Positions 17,700 through 26,754 of a stretch of 64,000 bases of DNA are shown piece by piece; positions within the stretch are counted from its first letter, which is position 1; each line of letters starts with the position of its first letter. The position numbers and the translations under genes were made by a program. The DNA is from Acidobacteriota bacterium (GTDB taxonomy: Bacteria; Acidobacteriota; Terriglobia; Bryobacterales; Bryobacteraceae). The notes beneath the pieces are model-generated. The model searched no databases. It saw only the letters and a list, made by a program, of their open reading frames with translations, and was not told where the DNA came from. The stretch covers positions 32,886-96,885 of the forward strand of contig JAPKZA010000244.1 of NCBI GenBank assembly GCA_026394015.1. The letters are read 5' to 3'.

Positions 17700-18926
17700 A
17701 TGACGCGACTGGCGAGCTTGGGACTATCAGGATCTGGATCCTCCGCGAGAAATGTCCCCACGAATGTGCGCCTCGACCCCTCCCGCACCGGGAGGGATGC
17801 CGAGGCCCTGGATGCGAACCTCCGCCGACTGGTCATCGGCCAGGACGAGGCCGTCGATCAGATCGTCAATATGTATCAGATGCATCTGACGGGTTTGAAC
17901 CCGCCCGGGCGTCCGATCGGAAATTTCCTATTCCTGGGCCCGACCGGCACCGGCAAAACGCGCATCGTGGAAGCGATGGCGGAAAGCTTGGTCGGCAACT
18001 CTCGCGCGGTCATTAAGATCGACTGCGCCGAGTTTCAGCATAGCCACGAGATTGCCAAACTCATCGGCTCCCCGCCCGGATACCTCGGTCACCGTGAGAC
18101 CCACCCGCTGCTCAGCCAGGAGACGATCAACCAGCACCAGACCGAGCGAACCAAGATCAGCTTCATCCTTTTCGACGAGATCGAAAAAGCGTCGGACTCG
18201 CTTTGGAACCTGCTGCTGGGCGTCCTCGACAAGGCCACTCTCACTCTGGGCGACAACCGCAAGGTTGATTTCACTAAAGCGATGATCTTCATGACTTCGA
18301 ATCTGGGGGCCAGCGAGATGTCGACGTTGCTGCAGCCTCGGCTCGGCTTCGGGCTCAAGCGGCTGGAAACGGTGAACCCCGATCAGCTCGATGCCAAGAC
18401 AACGGAGAAAATCTCGCGCTCCGGCATAGATGCCGCTCGGAAAAAATTCACCCCCGAATTCATGAACCGCTTGGACAAAGTGGTCGTGTTTCATCCTCTC
18501 GGAGAGAAGCAGATTCGGCAGATCCTGGAGATCGAATTGAAACAGGTTCAGCATCGGGTGTTCCAATCCTCTCCCGAACGGGCCTTCGTGTTTCAGTGCT
18601 CGGATGAGGCCAAGGAGTTTCTACTCTCGCAGGGCATCGACGCCAAATACGGTGCGCGGCACCTGAAGCGGGCGATTGAACGGTCGCTGGTGCAGCCGCT
18701 TTCCAACCTCATCGCAACGGACCAGATCCGCCTAGGGGATTCGATTCGAATTGGCTTTGATGCCGAAGTAAGCCAGCTCACCTTCTTGCGCGAGGCCGAA
18801 GGGATGAGCCCGGTTACGATGGCGCAGATCACCGAGCTGACATTCAGCCAACAGTTAGCCGCCGCCCATTCCGCCGTCGACGCCGAAAGCGGGCGGACTG
18901 CATCCGCCCGCTTTACACGGCGCTAG
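17700..18926 (+). CDS. single-ring ClpA/ClpB-type AAA+ ATPase
   Basis: A 408-aa ATPase that corresponds to just the second AAA+ module (D2 plus D2-small) of ClpA/ClpB. Walker A GPTGTGKT is at 80-87, the pore-loop region 'IGSPPGYLGHRE' near 122-132, Walker B 'FILFDEIEKA' near 155-164, sensor 1 'IFMTSN', and the ending 'KYGARHLKRAIERSL' holds the sensor 2 arginine. There is no Clp N-domain, no D1 and no zinc finger. The ATG at 17700 has AAGGAG seven nt before it; the ORF runs 48 codons further upstream without similarity. It may be an unfoldase or disaggregase. The stop overlaps the convergent DUF4332 stop in CTAG. Confidence 0.9.
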   Translation: MTRLASLGLSGSGSSARNVPTNVRLDPSRTGRDAEALDANLRRLVIGQDEAVDQIVNMYQMHLTGLNPPGRPIGNFLFLGPTGTGKTRIVEAMAESLVGNSRAVIKIDCAEFQHSHEIAKLIGSPPGYLGHRETHPLLSQETINQHQTERTKISFILFDEIEKASDSLWNLLLGVLDKATLTLGDNRKVDFTKAMIFMTSNLGASEMSTLLQPRLGFGLKRLETVNPDQLDAKTTEKISRSGIDAARKKFTPEFMNRLDKVVVFHPLGEKQIRQILEIELKQVQHRVFQSSPERAFVFQCSDEAKEFLLSQGIDAKYGARHLKRAIERSLVQPLSNLIATDQIRLGDSIRIGFDAEVSQLTFLREAEGMSPVTMAQITELTFSQQLAAAHSAVDAESGRTASARFTRR

Positions 18927-19324
18927 TGGGAAACCTTCGGGTCTAGCGTCTTCGCCTCTTCAATCCAAGCCGTCACCTGCTTTTCGCTCGGCGTCGTACC
19001 CGAAATATTCTTCGCCTCGTTGATCTCGATCAGCCGCGTGGTCAGATTCGCCGCGTTTCGCGTCCGAAGCTCCTTCACCGTATCCACGCCAGCCGCCTCC
19101 AGCAGTTCCGCGTATTGCGGTCCTACCCCGTTCAGCCGGATCAAGTCGGCGTGGTTCACCCAAGTCAAAATCAACTTCTCGCTGATCCCGGTCGAGCTCG
19201 CAATCGCGCCCCGACCCTTCGCCGCGCCGCCCTGCTCAAGCAGTGCCTCGACCGTGGTAATTCCCGCCGCCTTTAATCGGACGGCATAGACCGATCCGAT
19301 GCCTTCAATATCTTCAATATTCAT
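18923..19324 (-). CDS. DUF4332 helix-hairpin-helix protein
   Basis: A 133-aa protein with two helix-hairpin-helix-like DUF4332 repeats: 'IEDIEGIGSVYAVRLKAAGITTVEALLEQG' in the first and 'LIRLNGVGPQYAELLEAAGVDTVKELRTR' in the second (each quoted in part of the repeat). Such domains resemble DNA-binding HhH folds, but most DUF4332 proteins have no proven task. Start ATG at 19324, preceded by a hairpin that holds the AGGAG Shine-Dalgarno sequence in its loop. It stands alone between the ClpB-like gene and the reductase gene. Confidence 0.85.
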   Translation of the reverse strand: MNIEDIEGIGSVYAVRLKAAGITTVEALLEQGGAAKGRGAIASSTGISEKLILTWVNHADLIRLNGVGPQYAELLEAAGVDTVKELRTRNAANLTTRLIEINEAKNISGTTPSEKQVTAWIEEAKTLDPKVSH

Positions 19325-19345
19325 TTGGCGATCTCTCCTCGCCAA
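19325..19345 (-). promoter_or_regulatory. hairpin enclosing the Shine-Dalgarno sequence of the DUF4332 gene
   Basis: On the minus strand TTGGCGA-GGAGAGA-TCGCCAA lies directly before the ATG. The two 7-nt arms pair perfectly and the GGAGA Shine-Dalgarno sequence is the loop. It could modulate ribosome access or mRNA stability. The structure is visible; the function is inferred. Confidence 0.5.
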
Positions 19346-19366
19346 ACACTCTATCGCAACCAGGGC

Positions 19367-21139
19367 CTAGGAGGCACACTCCCCTCGACCCAACTGCAGC
19401 GAGAAGGCGACTTCATCGCCCCAGTCCATGTACATTTCAGGCGTGAATTCGGTCGGTTTGGCCAGATCGGCCGTCATCTCTTTGAAGAAGGCGACCTTGT
19501 GCCGCAACACGTATTCACGGAACGATTCCCCCGCCTGCCGATCGGTCTGGAAATGATCGATCACGCGTCGTACGGCCACCGTCGCTAACCGCGCCGGCAG
19601 ACTCTGAATGGCCAAACCGAAACGGAGCATCCCTTCCCGGTCGTGCCCGCCGCCCAGCAACATCAAGTAGTAGGGCACTTCGCGACCGTTGATCTTGCGC
19701 GAATTTCCGTAGAAACCGAAGTCGGCGATCCAATGCTGTCCGCAAGAGTTTGGGCAACCACTGATTTTCACGCTCATCTTTCGAACCTGCGGATCGCGAT
19801 AATCGGAAACAGCTGCCGAGATCGCCGCCGCCAAATTCATCGATTTCGTCAACGCCAAATTGCACGAATATCCGCCCGGGCAGGAGACTGTATCGGTAAT
19901 CTCATACGCCCCGGCGTCCGCCAAATCGACGGCCTGCAACGCCGCGTGTACCCGACGCAAATTGTGGACGGGAATCCACGCGACCATCAGATTCTGGTCG
20001 ATCCCCACCCGCACATAGCTATCACCGGTATCCCGAGCGATCTGCGCCACGGCGCGCATCTGCGCGCTCACCATGTTGCCCTGTGGGCAACGAACCGTCA
20101 CAATCGCGTAACCAGGGTGCTTCTGTTCCTGGACGTTCGTTTCCAGCCATCGGTCAAACGTCGGGTCGGCCGGGGCCGAACCCAACACCGGTAACTGACC
20201 GCCTTCGCCTAACACAAACGGCTGCAACCGGAACCCACCAAAATTCTCCGGCACATACTCGGGCTCCGGCGTTCCACCGTTAGCCAGGATATCGGCAAAA
20301 TTGGCCTCAATCGTCTGCTTCACCCATTCGATGCCGCGCTCGCGCAGCACAAACTTCAAACGGGCCTTATTCTTGTTCCCGCGATTGCCATGCTGATTGA
20401 ACAACCGCAGCACCGCCTCCGTCCGCTGGATCAAGTGGCCTTCCGGCAGAAACTCATCGAGCAAAACCGCTTCGTTCGGCAGCGGTCCAAGCCCACCGCC
20501 CAACACCGTGCGGAAGCCCCGCTGCCCATCGCGGATCACTGCCGTCAACCCCAGGTCGTGGATCGCCAGCGCCATATCGTCGCGCTCGCCCCCGCCGAAA
20601 AATGCGATCTTAAACTTTCGCGGCATCGCGTCCGTCAGCGGATTATGCAAGAACGCCAACGCCACTTTGCGCACGTAAGGCTGCACGTCGAAAACTTCAT
20701 TCGCCAACAGTCCCGCCAGCGGCGACGCGGTAATGTTCCGCACCGTGTTGTAGCAGGCCTCTCGCGTCGTTAACCGCACAGACGCCAGTTTGTGCAACAA
20801 ATCCGCCACTTCCGGCAGCGGAATGAAGTGATATTGCATATTCTGCCGCGTCGTCAAATGGCCCTTGCCCGCCGCAAACTGGTCCGCCACCTCGGCCATG
20901 CAATCCATCTGCTCGGCCGTCATGATGCCCCCCGGAACCTTCGTCCGGATCATGTGGACACCTTCCTGGCGCTGAGAATACACCCCGCGCCGCAGTCGCT
21001 CCGCGCGAAACTGATCGGCCGTTAGACTGCCTGCCGTAAAGTCGGCCGCCACGGACCGAAATCGTTCAATATCTTCGCGGACAGTCTCGTCGTATGCCGC
21101 TTCCGCAGCTTCACGTGTGGGGTGTTTCAAATCAGCCAA
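19367..21139 (-). CDS. ferredoxin-type sulfite/nitrite reductase (siroheme, 4Fe-4S)
   Basis: A ~590-aa assimilatory reductase with two NiR/SiR ferredoxin-like half-domains. The first half has 'HLTTRQNMQYHFIPL'. The cluster/siroheme cysteines are in 'CPGGYSCNLA' (C-x5-C, near residue 420) and 'GCPNSCGQHW' (C-x3-C, near residue 462). It reduces sulfite to sulfide or nitrite to ammonia with six electrons; which one cannot be decided from motifs alone. The listed start is a TTG at 21145, but AAGGGAGA directly abuts that codon and fits the TTG at 21139 better. No CysH, CysD/N or nitrate reductase genes are near. It depends on siroheme, whose early steps are encoded at 12.4-16.0 kb. Confidence 0.92.
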   Translation of the reverse strand: MADLKHPTREAAEAAYDETVREDIERFRSVAADFTAGSLTADQFRAERLRRGVYSQRQEGVHMIRTKVPGGIMTAEQMDCMAEVADQFAAGKGHLTTRQNMQYHFIPLPEVADLLHKLASVRLTTREACYNTVRNITASPLAGLLANEVFDVQPYVRKVALAFLHNPLTDAMPRKFKIAFFGGGERDDMALAIHDLGLTAVIRDGQRGFRTVLGGGLGPLPNEAVLLDEFLPEGHLIQRTEAVLRLFNQHGNRGNKNKARLKFVLRERGIEWVKQTIEANFADILANGGTPEPEYVPENFGGFRLQPFVLGEGGQLPVLGSAPADPTFDRWLETNVQEQKHPGYAIVTVRCPQGNMVSAQMRAVAQIARDTGDSYVRVGIDQNLMVAWIPVHNLRRVHAALQAVDLADAGAYEITDTVSCPGGYSCNLALTKSMNLAAAISAAVSDYRDPQVRKMSVKISGCPNSCGQHWIADFGFYGNSRKINGREVPYYLMLLGGGHDREGMLRFGLAIQSLPARLATVAVRRVIDHFQTDRQAGESFREYVLRHKVAFFKEMTADLAKPTEFTPEMYMDWGDEVAFSLQLGRGECAS

Positions 21140-21207
21140 AACCAATCTCCCTTATTCCGATCGAGAATAGCACATATGGACCGAAGACGCTAACTGCCGC
21201 GCCGCCG

Positions 21208-21213
21208 TAGAAT
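21208..21213 (+). promoter_or_regulatory. -10-like hexamer TAGAAT, 6 nt before the start codon
   Basis: TAGAAT followed by GGATTC and ATG. With normal -10 to start-site spacing the transcript would begin at or next to the ATG, so the FG-GAP gene may be leaderless. No Shine-Dalgarno sequence is seen. Confidence 0.45.
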
Positions 21214-21219
21214 GGATTC

Positions 21220-23154
21220 ATGCGTATCGGAGTCGCGCTCTTGGCCGTCGGGCTATTCGCCCAGACCGCCAAAGAGCAGGCGTTCCAATTTTATCAGCAA
21301 CAACGGTTCAAAGAGGCCGCCACGCTCTACGAGCAGCATATGGCAGCCCATCCCGATGACCGCTCCGCCGCCCTTCTCCTCGGCCTCGCTTGGCAACAAT
21401 CCGGCCTACTCCCGCAAGCCGAGGCCCAATTCACCCGCCTCAAGGCCCCCTATTTCCTCGCCCGCGTCCAATTCCTCCGCGGCCGTTTCGCCGAAGCCCT
21501 CGCCAGCGCCGACGACGCCCTGGCCGGCGGCGAATCGGCCGACCGCGTCTGGCAACTCCGCGGCCGCATCGAGGAAGAACGCGGCAATCTCGAACTCGCC
21601 GCCACCCACTACGGCCGCGCCACCTCGCCGGAGGGCCGCTCCGGCCTCGCCAGCGTCCTCTATAAACTCGGCCGCTACCCCGAAGCCCGCACCGCCGCGC
21701 TCGCCGCCCAAAACGCCGAAGGGCAGCAAATTCTTAAAAAGATCGCCCAAGCGCCCTCCCTGATCTCCCCCGACCCCGTCGTCCTCCCCCGCTTCAGCGT
21801 CCAAGATCTGCCCTTCACCCTCGCTCACTCCCCCACCGCCGCCAAGCACCTCGTCTCGACCATGGCCGGCGGGCTGGCGGCCGCCGATTTCGACGGCGAC
21901 GGCCTCGTCGACCTCTTCTTCCCCAACGGAGCGGACCCGCGCACCCTCAAGAAGAACGGCCCCCAGCACGCCAACGTCCTGCTTCTCAACCGCGGCCCCG
22001 CCGGCTGGAAGCCCCTCCCCGTCGCCGGAGACGGCTTCTCCATCGGTACCGCCGTCGGCGACTTCGACAACGACGGCGACCCCGACCTGTTCGTCGCTGG
22101 AGCCGGCCGCAACCTCCTCTATCGCAACGACCACGGCAAGTTGACCCTGATCCCCTCCGCCATCGCCGACGAGCCCTTCTCCGTGGCCGCCGTCTGGTTC
22201 GACTACGATCGCGACGGCTGGCTCGACCTGTTCGTCGTCAACTACCTCGCCTGGTCACCCGCCAATAACAAATTTTGCGGCGACCAAGCCAAGGGCCTCC
22301 GCGTCTACTGCAACCCCCGGGAGTTTGCCCCGCAAGCCAACCGCCTCTATCGCAACCGTCACGACGGAACGTTTGAAGACGTCTCCGCCCGCAGCGGCAT
22401 CAGCAAGCACCTCGGCAAGGGCATGAGCGTTGCCGCCGCCGACTTCGACGCCGATGGCTGGCTCGATCTATTCGTGACCAACGACGGCCTGCCCAATTTC
22501 CTATTCCGTAACCGCGGCGACGGCACGTTCTCGGAGGTCGGCCTCGAATCCGGCGTCGCTCTGAGCGAAAGTGGACAGCCGGTCTCCTCAATGGGCGCCA
22601 TCACCGCCGACTTCGATCGAGATGGCCGCCCCGATCTGCTGTTCACCGCCCTCGTCCGCGAGACCTTCCCCCTCTTCCGCAACCTCGGCGCCGGCCGCTT
22701 TCAAGACGTCTCCTTCCCCGCCAAGCTCGGGCCCCTCACCCTCACCCGCTCCGGCTGGGGTGCCGTCTTCGGCGATTTCAACAACGACGGCTGGCCCGAC
22801 CTGCTCACCGCCAACAGCCACGTCACCGACAATATCGCCGCTGTCTCGAACGAGGTCTATGAAGAGACCTCCACCGTCTTTGTCCAATCCCGCGGCGTCT
22901 TCCTCCAGGCCCTGCCGGTCACCCCCAAGGGCGCCTGGCGCGGAGCCGTCGTCGCCGACTTCGACAACGACGGCCGACTCGACGCCGTGCTTACCCGCCT
23001 CGGCGCGCCCGCCGTGTTCCTGCACAACATCACCGAACCGGCCGGCCGCTCCGAGTCCAAGCCCCGCCCCCGCCTACTCCCCACCGCCTGCGGGTACGCC
23101 AGCTCCTGCGCCGGGCCCATTCATGTCGGCCTAGGCCAGAATGTCCCGCAGTAG
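21220..23154 (+). CDS. secreted TPR and FG-GAP/VCBS-repeat protein
   Basis: A 644-aa exported protein. A signal peptide (MRIGVALLAVGLFAQT) is followed by TPR-like helices to about residue 180 ('KEAATLYEQHMAAHPDDRSA'). Seven FG-GAP/VCBS blades come next, each with a DxDxDG-like calcium loop, for example 'AADFDGDGLVDLFF', 'GDFDNDGDPDLFV', 'FDYDRDGWLDLFV', 'ADFDNDGRLDAVL'. Such proteins normally end in an ASPIC/UnbV domain (CRTAC1 type). Here only a short tail remains, ending 'GPIHVGLGQN', reminiscent of the last ASPIC strand, so the domain looks shortened. It is likely an extracellular beta-propeller protein; no enzymatic role is implied. The 3' end overlaps the convergent DUF1501 gene by 24 nt. 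Confidence 0.9.
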   Translation: MRIGVALLAVGLFAQTAKEQAFQFYQQQRFKEAATLYEQHMAAHPDDRSAALLLGLAWQQSGLLPQAEAQFTRLKAPYFLARVQFLRGRFAEALASADDALAGGESADRVWQLRGRIEEERGNLELAATHYGRATSPEGRSGLASVLYKLGRYPEARTAALAAQNAEGQQILKKIAQAPSLISPDPVVLPRFSVQDLPFTLAHSPTAAKHLVSTMAGGLAAADFDGDGLVDLFFPNGADPRTLKKNGPQHANVLLLNRGPAGWKPLPVAGDGFSIGTAVGDFDNDGDPDLFVAGAGRNLLYRNDHGKLTLIPSAIADEPFSVAAVWFDYDRDGWLDLFVVNYLAWSPANNKFCGDQAKGLRVYCNPREFAPQANRLYRNRHDGTFEDVSARSGISKHLGKGMSVAAADFDADGWLDLFVTNDGLPNFLFRNRGDGTFSEVGLESGVALSESGQPVSSMGAITADFDRDGRPDLLFTALVRETFPLFRNLGAGRFQDVSFPAKLGPLTLTRSGWGAVFGDFNNDGWPDLLTANSHVTDNIAAVSNEVYEETSTVFVQSRGVFLQALPVTPKGAWRGAVVADFDNDGRLDAVLTRLGAPAVFLHNITEPAGRSESKPRPRLLPTACGYASSCAGPIHVGLGQNVPQ

Positions 23155-24495
23155 CTCCCCGTGCACGTCCGTCAGCCGAAAATTCCGACCGCTGTACAGG
23201 TACGTCAACTTCGTGTGATCCAGGCCCATCAGGTGCAGCAGCGTCGCATTCAAATCGTGCGGATGCACCGGCTGCTCCACGGCCTTGTACCCAAACTCAT
23301 CGGTCGCCCCATGCACATGCCCGCCCTTCACCCCGCCGCCGGCCAACAATATCGAGTACCCCAACGAGTTGTGATCCCGCCCGTTGTGGAGCTTCGTCGT
23401 CGATCCGGTCTCTACCGCCGGCGTCCGTCCGAACTCCGTCCCCACCACGACGAGCGTCTCCTGCAGTAGCCCCCGTTCTTCCAAATCCTGCACCAACGCC
23501 GCAATCGCCGGATCGGCCTGCCGCGCCAACCGCCCGTGCGCCTGAATGTCCTCATGCGAATCCCACGGTTGCGAATTCCCGAAGTAGATCTGCACCATCC
23601 GCACGCCCTTTTCCACCATCCGCCGCGCCATCAGACAGCCCCGGCCAAACGCCGAATCGCCGTACCGCGCCCGCACCGCCGGTGACTCCTTGGCCAAGTC
23701 AAACACCTCCGGCCCTTCGGTCTGCATTCGATAGGCGACCTCCATCGATTCGATCGTCGCCTCCAACTGCCCATCGCCCGGCCGCGCCGCCAGATGCTCC
23801 TCGTTCAGCGCCTTCAACAAATCCAGCTGCTTCCGTTGCGCCGCCGATGTTGTGTTCCCCGGGTCAACGTACTTGATCAGCTTCTTCGGGTCCGTCTCGT
23901 TGATCCCAATAAACGTTCCCTGATAGATCGCGGGCAAAAACGCGCTCTCCCACAGCGGCGGCCCCACCACCGGCGTCCCGGGACACATTACCACAAAGCC
24001 CGGCAGGTTTCGATTTTCCGTCCCCAGACCATAGGTCAGCCAACTGCCCAGCGACGGCCGGCCCGGCTGAATCGCCCCGCAATTGGTCATAAACAGCGAC
24101 GGCTCATGGTTCGGCACATCGTTGTACATCGACCGCACCACCGTGAACTTATCGATCATCGAACCGATCTTCGGGAAGATCTCGCTGACCTCAATCCCGC
24201 TCTGCCCGTACTTCTTGAACGCGAACGGAGACCGCATCAGGCTGCCGGTCACCCGTTCTGTTTTCGGGTTCCCGCCCGGCATCGGTTGCCCGTGGTACTT
24301 AGCCAGCGACGGCTTCGGGTCAAACGTATCCACCTGCGACATGCCGCCATTCAGGATGAGGTAGATGACGTGTTTCGCCTTGGCTGGAAAGTGCGGCGCC
24401 TTCGGAGCGAACGCGTCCGCCGCCATTAAATCGGATAGCGCCACGCCACCGAATCCACACCCTACCCGCGCCAATAGCTCTCGTCTAGTCCACAT
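23131..24495 (-). CDS. DUF1501 sulfatase-like protein
   Basis: A 454-aa DUF1501 protein of the alkaline-phosphatase/sulfatase-like superfamily. The N-terminus 'MWTRRELLARVGCGFGG' looks like a twin-arginine signal. 'VIYLILNGGMSQVDTFDPKP' follows, and 'VVVGTEFGRTP' and 'NGRDHNSLGYSILLAGGGVKGG' near the end are family hallmarks. These genes occur together with PSD1 (DUF1549/DUF1553) genes in Planctomycetes and Acidobacteria, but the reaction is not established. The start at 24495 gives the Tat motif; the GTG at 24513 adds only six residues. It overlaps the PSD1 stop by 11 nt, so the two form a unit. Confidence 0.93.
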   Translation of the reverse strand: MWTRRELLARVGCGFGGVALSDLMAADAFAPKAPHFPAKAKHVIYLILNGGMSQVDTFDPKPSLAKYHGQPMPGGNPKTERVTGSLMRSPFAFKKYGQSGIEVSEIFPKIGSMIDKFTVVRSMYNDVPNHEPSLFMTNCGAIQPGRPSLGSWLTYGLGTENRNLPGFVVMCPGTPVVGPPLWESAFLPAIYQGTFIGINETDPKKLIKYVDPGNTTSAAQRKQLDLLKALNEEHLAARPGDGQLEATIESMEVAYRMQTEGPEVFDLAKESPAVRARYGDSAFGRGCLMARRMVEKGVRMVQIYFGNSQPWDSHEDIQAHGRLARQADPAIAALVQDLEERGLLQETLVVVGTEFGRTPAVETGSTTKLHNGRDHNSLGYSILLAGGGVKGGHVHGATDEFGYKAVEQPVHPHDLNATLLHLMGLDHTKLTYLYSGRNFRLTDVHGELLRDILA

Positions 24496-26704
24496 AAAGA
24501 AACTCGTTCGCACTCAACAAAACCTGCGCGTACTCGGCCTTCGATGCCTCGCGCAAAAACTGCTCACCGCGTTCTTTCTCGCGTGCCGACGGAGCTCGTT
24601 GGAACAACAGTTCGTACGCCCGCTCCACGCTCGTAATCCGCCCGCCCAACGCCTTCGCCCGTCGCTTAATGAAGTCGCTATTCAAAAAGTACAGCCGCTG
24701 CAGCGGCACATTCGTCGCCGCCCGATGCTCGGCGCTCGCGCTCGAACTCGGGACGTCAAACAGCGCCAGCGTCTCATTCTGCTGGTACCGCCCCACCCGC
24801 GCATACACCGTCCGCCGCAAGTTGCGATCATCCAATTCCGCCGACTCGCCCCCCACCGTGCAATCGAGTTCCCCGCTCACGGCCAGAATCGCATCCCGCA
24901 TCGACTCGGCATCCATCCGCCGCCGCTCCGCGCGCCAGAACAAACGGTTCGAAGGGTCCACCTTTTCGCCCGCCCCCGTATTCGCGCTCGAAGCCTGATA
25001 GGTCTCACTCAGCACGATCTCCCGAATCAATGCCTTCGGAGACCACTGCAGTGCCACAAATCGTGCCGCCAAATATTCAAGCAACTCCGGGTTCGCCGGC
25101 CGCTCGCCCATCAGGCCGTAGTTGGATGGTGTCCGCACCACCCCATGGCCCAGCAGGTGCTCCCAAATCCGGTTCGCCATCACCCGCGCGGCCAGCGGAT
25201 GCGCCACCACGGCCTCGGCTAACTGCAACCGTCCGCTTCCCTGCCCCAGCGCCGCGCCGCCCAGCGCCGTCAAAAACTGCCGCGGAATCTTCGGCCCCAG
25301 CCGCTCCGGGTTCCCCCGCAGGTTCAATTCAATATCGATCGGCTCTTCGTGCTCGGCCACTCCATGCAGGAACGGGTACGCCGCCGGGCTCGTCTTTTTC
25401 AAGCTCGCCAGCTCCGCCCGCAGCGTATCCAAATGTCGCTTCCATTCGCCGCTCAAATGGTCGTCAATCTTGCTCACGCGCAGCAGAGCCGTGTCGCCGC
25501 TGAACATCTTCCGCCACAGCGTGTACCGGTCCCGCTCCAGCGACTCGGTCGGAATATCGGCCCCGGGATTGAAGTCCGCCTCGGAGTCATAGTTGCCGGG
25601 CAGAATCTCCTTCCGCCGCTTCGTGGGCGGAGGCGCCGCCTTTGCCACCAGCTTTGCGTTCTCGGCATCCAGCGCCCGCTTCTCTTCGGCCACTTGCCGC
25701 ACCAACGCGCCAAACGCTTCGGCCGCCGCCCGATCCCGCGTCTTGTCCCACCCCGCCCGAAACGGCTGATCCTCGTCCGGCTTCGCCAGGTACGCCTGCC
25801 ACCGTTTGGTCAAGTCCGCGTCGACCGCGCCGGTCCCCATCATCAGATCGGCAATGCGAAACGACAAAATCTCCGCCAACTGCTCCCGCTGCTTCTCCAC
25901 AAACGCGGCAATGGTTTTCTCCTGCGCGGCAATCTTCTTCTGGCGCGCCTGGTAACGGTCCACCTCTGCCGCCGCGGCCAACGGATACTCTTTGTATGCC
26001 GTGCTGGCAAACACCCCCGCCAACGCGTAGTAATCGCGTTGCGAAATCGGGTCGTACTTGTGATCGTGGCACCGGGCGCACGCCGCCGTAATCCCCAGGA
26101 AACCGCGCGTCACCATATCCACCCGGTCATGCCGTTCGTCCGCCCGCGCCTGCGGCGGCTGCGAAATCCCGTAGTACCACGGCCCCAAACCGAACAAACC
26201 CAGCCCGCCCAGATACCGCTCCCGGTTCGGGAGCAGGTCCCCCGCAATCTGCGCCTTCACAAAAACGTCGTACGGCATATCGTCGTTCAACGCGCCGACC
26301 ACCCAGTCGCGATAGCGCCAAGCGTTCGCGTACGGATGCGGCGCGGTACCGTGAAAATCGTCCTCGCCGTAGCGGGCCACGTCGAGCCAGTGCCGCGCCC
26401 AGCGCTCCCCAAATTGCCGCGAAGCCAACAACCTGTCCACCAGTTTTTCGACATTTGGATCCGCCAAAAACAGCTGCGCCTCGGCTTCGGTCGGCGGTAA
26501 CCCGGTCAAGTCAAAATGCAGTCGCCGCGACAGAGTCCGCGCATCGGCCCGCGGATTCGGCACCAACTGCTTCTTTACAAGGCCCGCCCGCACATGCCCA
26601 TCGATCGACCCCGTCACCGGACGCAGCGGCGTAAAGCTCCACCAGAGCTTGGCCGCGGGCTGCGCGAAAGCACTAGCCGCAAGGATGAGTAAAAACCAAC
26701 GCAC
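24485..26704 (-). CDS. PSD1-type DUF1549/DUF1553 protein, no cytochrome domain
   Basis: A 739-aa exported protein from the GTG at 26704 (the ORF track starts at a GTG nine codons earlier). A signal peptide (VRWFLLILAASAFAQ) leads to DUF1549 ('LHFDLTGLPPTEAEAQLFL', 'FGERWARHWLDVARYGE', 'CARCHDHKYDPISQRDYYAL', the latter with a CxxCH motif) and then DUF1553 ('VMANRIWEHLLGHGVVRTPSNYG', 'LREIVLSETYQASS'-like). Unlike the paralogue at 56 kb it has no N-terminal planctomycete cytochrome domain. It is paired with the downstream DUF1501 gene. The GTG lies five nt after a TAGAAT created by a 24-bp duplication (see repeat entry). Confidence 0.9.
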   Translation of the reverse strand: MRWFLLILAASAFAQPAAKLWWSFTPLRPVTGSIDGHVRAGLVKKQLVPNPRADARTLSRRLHFDLTGLPPTEAEAQLFLADPNVEKLVDRLLASRQFGERWARHWLDVARYGEDDFHGTAPHPYANAWRYRDWVVGALNDDMPYDVFVKAQIAGDLLPNRERYLGGLGLFGLGPWYYGISQPPQARADERHDRVDMVTRGFLGITAACARCHDHKYDPISQRDYYALAGVFASTAYKEYPLAAAAEVDRYQARQKKIAAQEKTIAAFVEKQREQLAEILSFRIADLMMGTGAVDADLTKRWQAYLAKPDEDQPFRAGWDKTRDRAAAEAFGALVRQVAEEKRALDAENAKLVAKAAPPPTKRRKEILPGNYDSEADFNPGADIPTESLERDRYTLWRKMFSGDTALLRVSKIDDHLSGEWKRHLDTLRAELASLKKTSPAAYPFLHGVAEHEEPIDIELNLRGNPERLGPKIPRQFLTALGGAALGQGSGRLQLAEAVVAHPLAARVMANRIWEHLLGHGVVRTPSNYGLMGERPANPELLEYLAARFVALQWSPKALIREIVLSETYQASSANTGAGEKVDPSNRLFWRAERRRMDAESMRDAILAVSGELDCTVGGESAELDDRNLRRTVYARVGRYQQNETLALFDVPSSSASAEHRAATNVPLQRLYFLNSDFIKRRAKALGGRITSVERAYELLFQRAPSAREKERGEQFLREASKAEYAQVLLSANEFLYVD

Positions 26705-26709
26705 GCCCC

Positions 26710-26715
26710 ATTCTA
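26710..26715 (-). promoter_or_regulatory. -10-like hexamer TAGAAT, 5 nt before the PSD1 start
   Basis: On the minus strand TAGAAT-GGGGC-GTG. The hexamer is part of a duplicated copy of the methyltransferase 3' end. It would give a leaderless or nearly leaderless mRNA for the PSD1-DUF1501 pair. Confidence 0.4.
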
Positions 26716-26754
26716 CTTGCGCGCAATCCACTCATTCTACTTGCGAGCAATCCA
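26710..26754 (-). repeat. direct duplication of the methyltransferase 3' end (21 nt, period 24)
   Basis: Plus-strand ATTCTACTTGCGCGCAATCCA and ATTCTACTTGCGAGCAATCCA differ at one base and lie 24 nt apart. On the minus strand the first copy in reading order encodes the end of the methyltransferase (WIARK-stop). The second copy repeats it outside the gene and supplies the TAGAAT before the PSD1 start. Confidence 0.8.
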
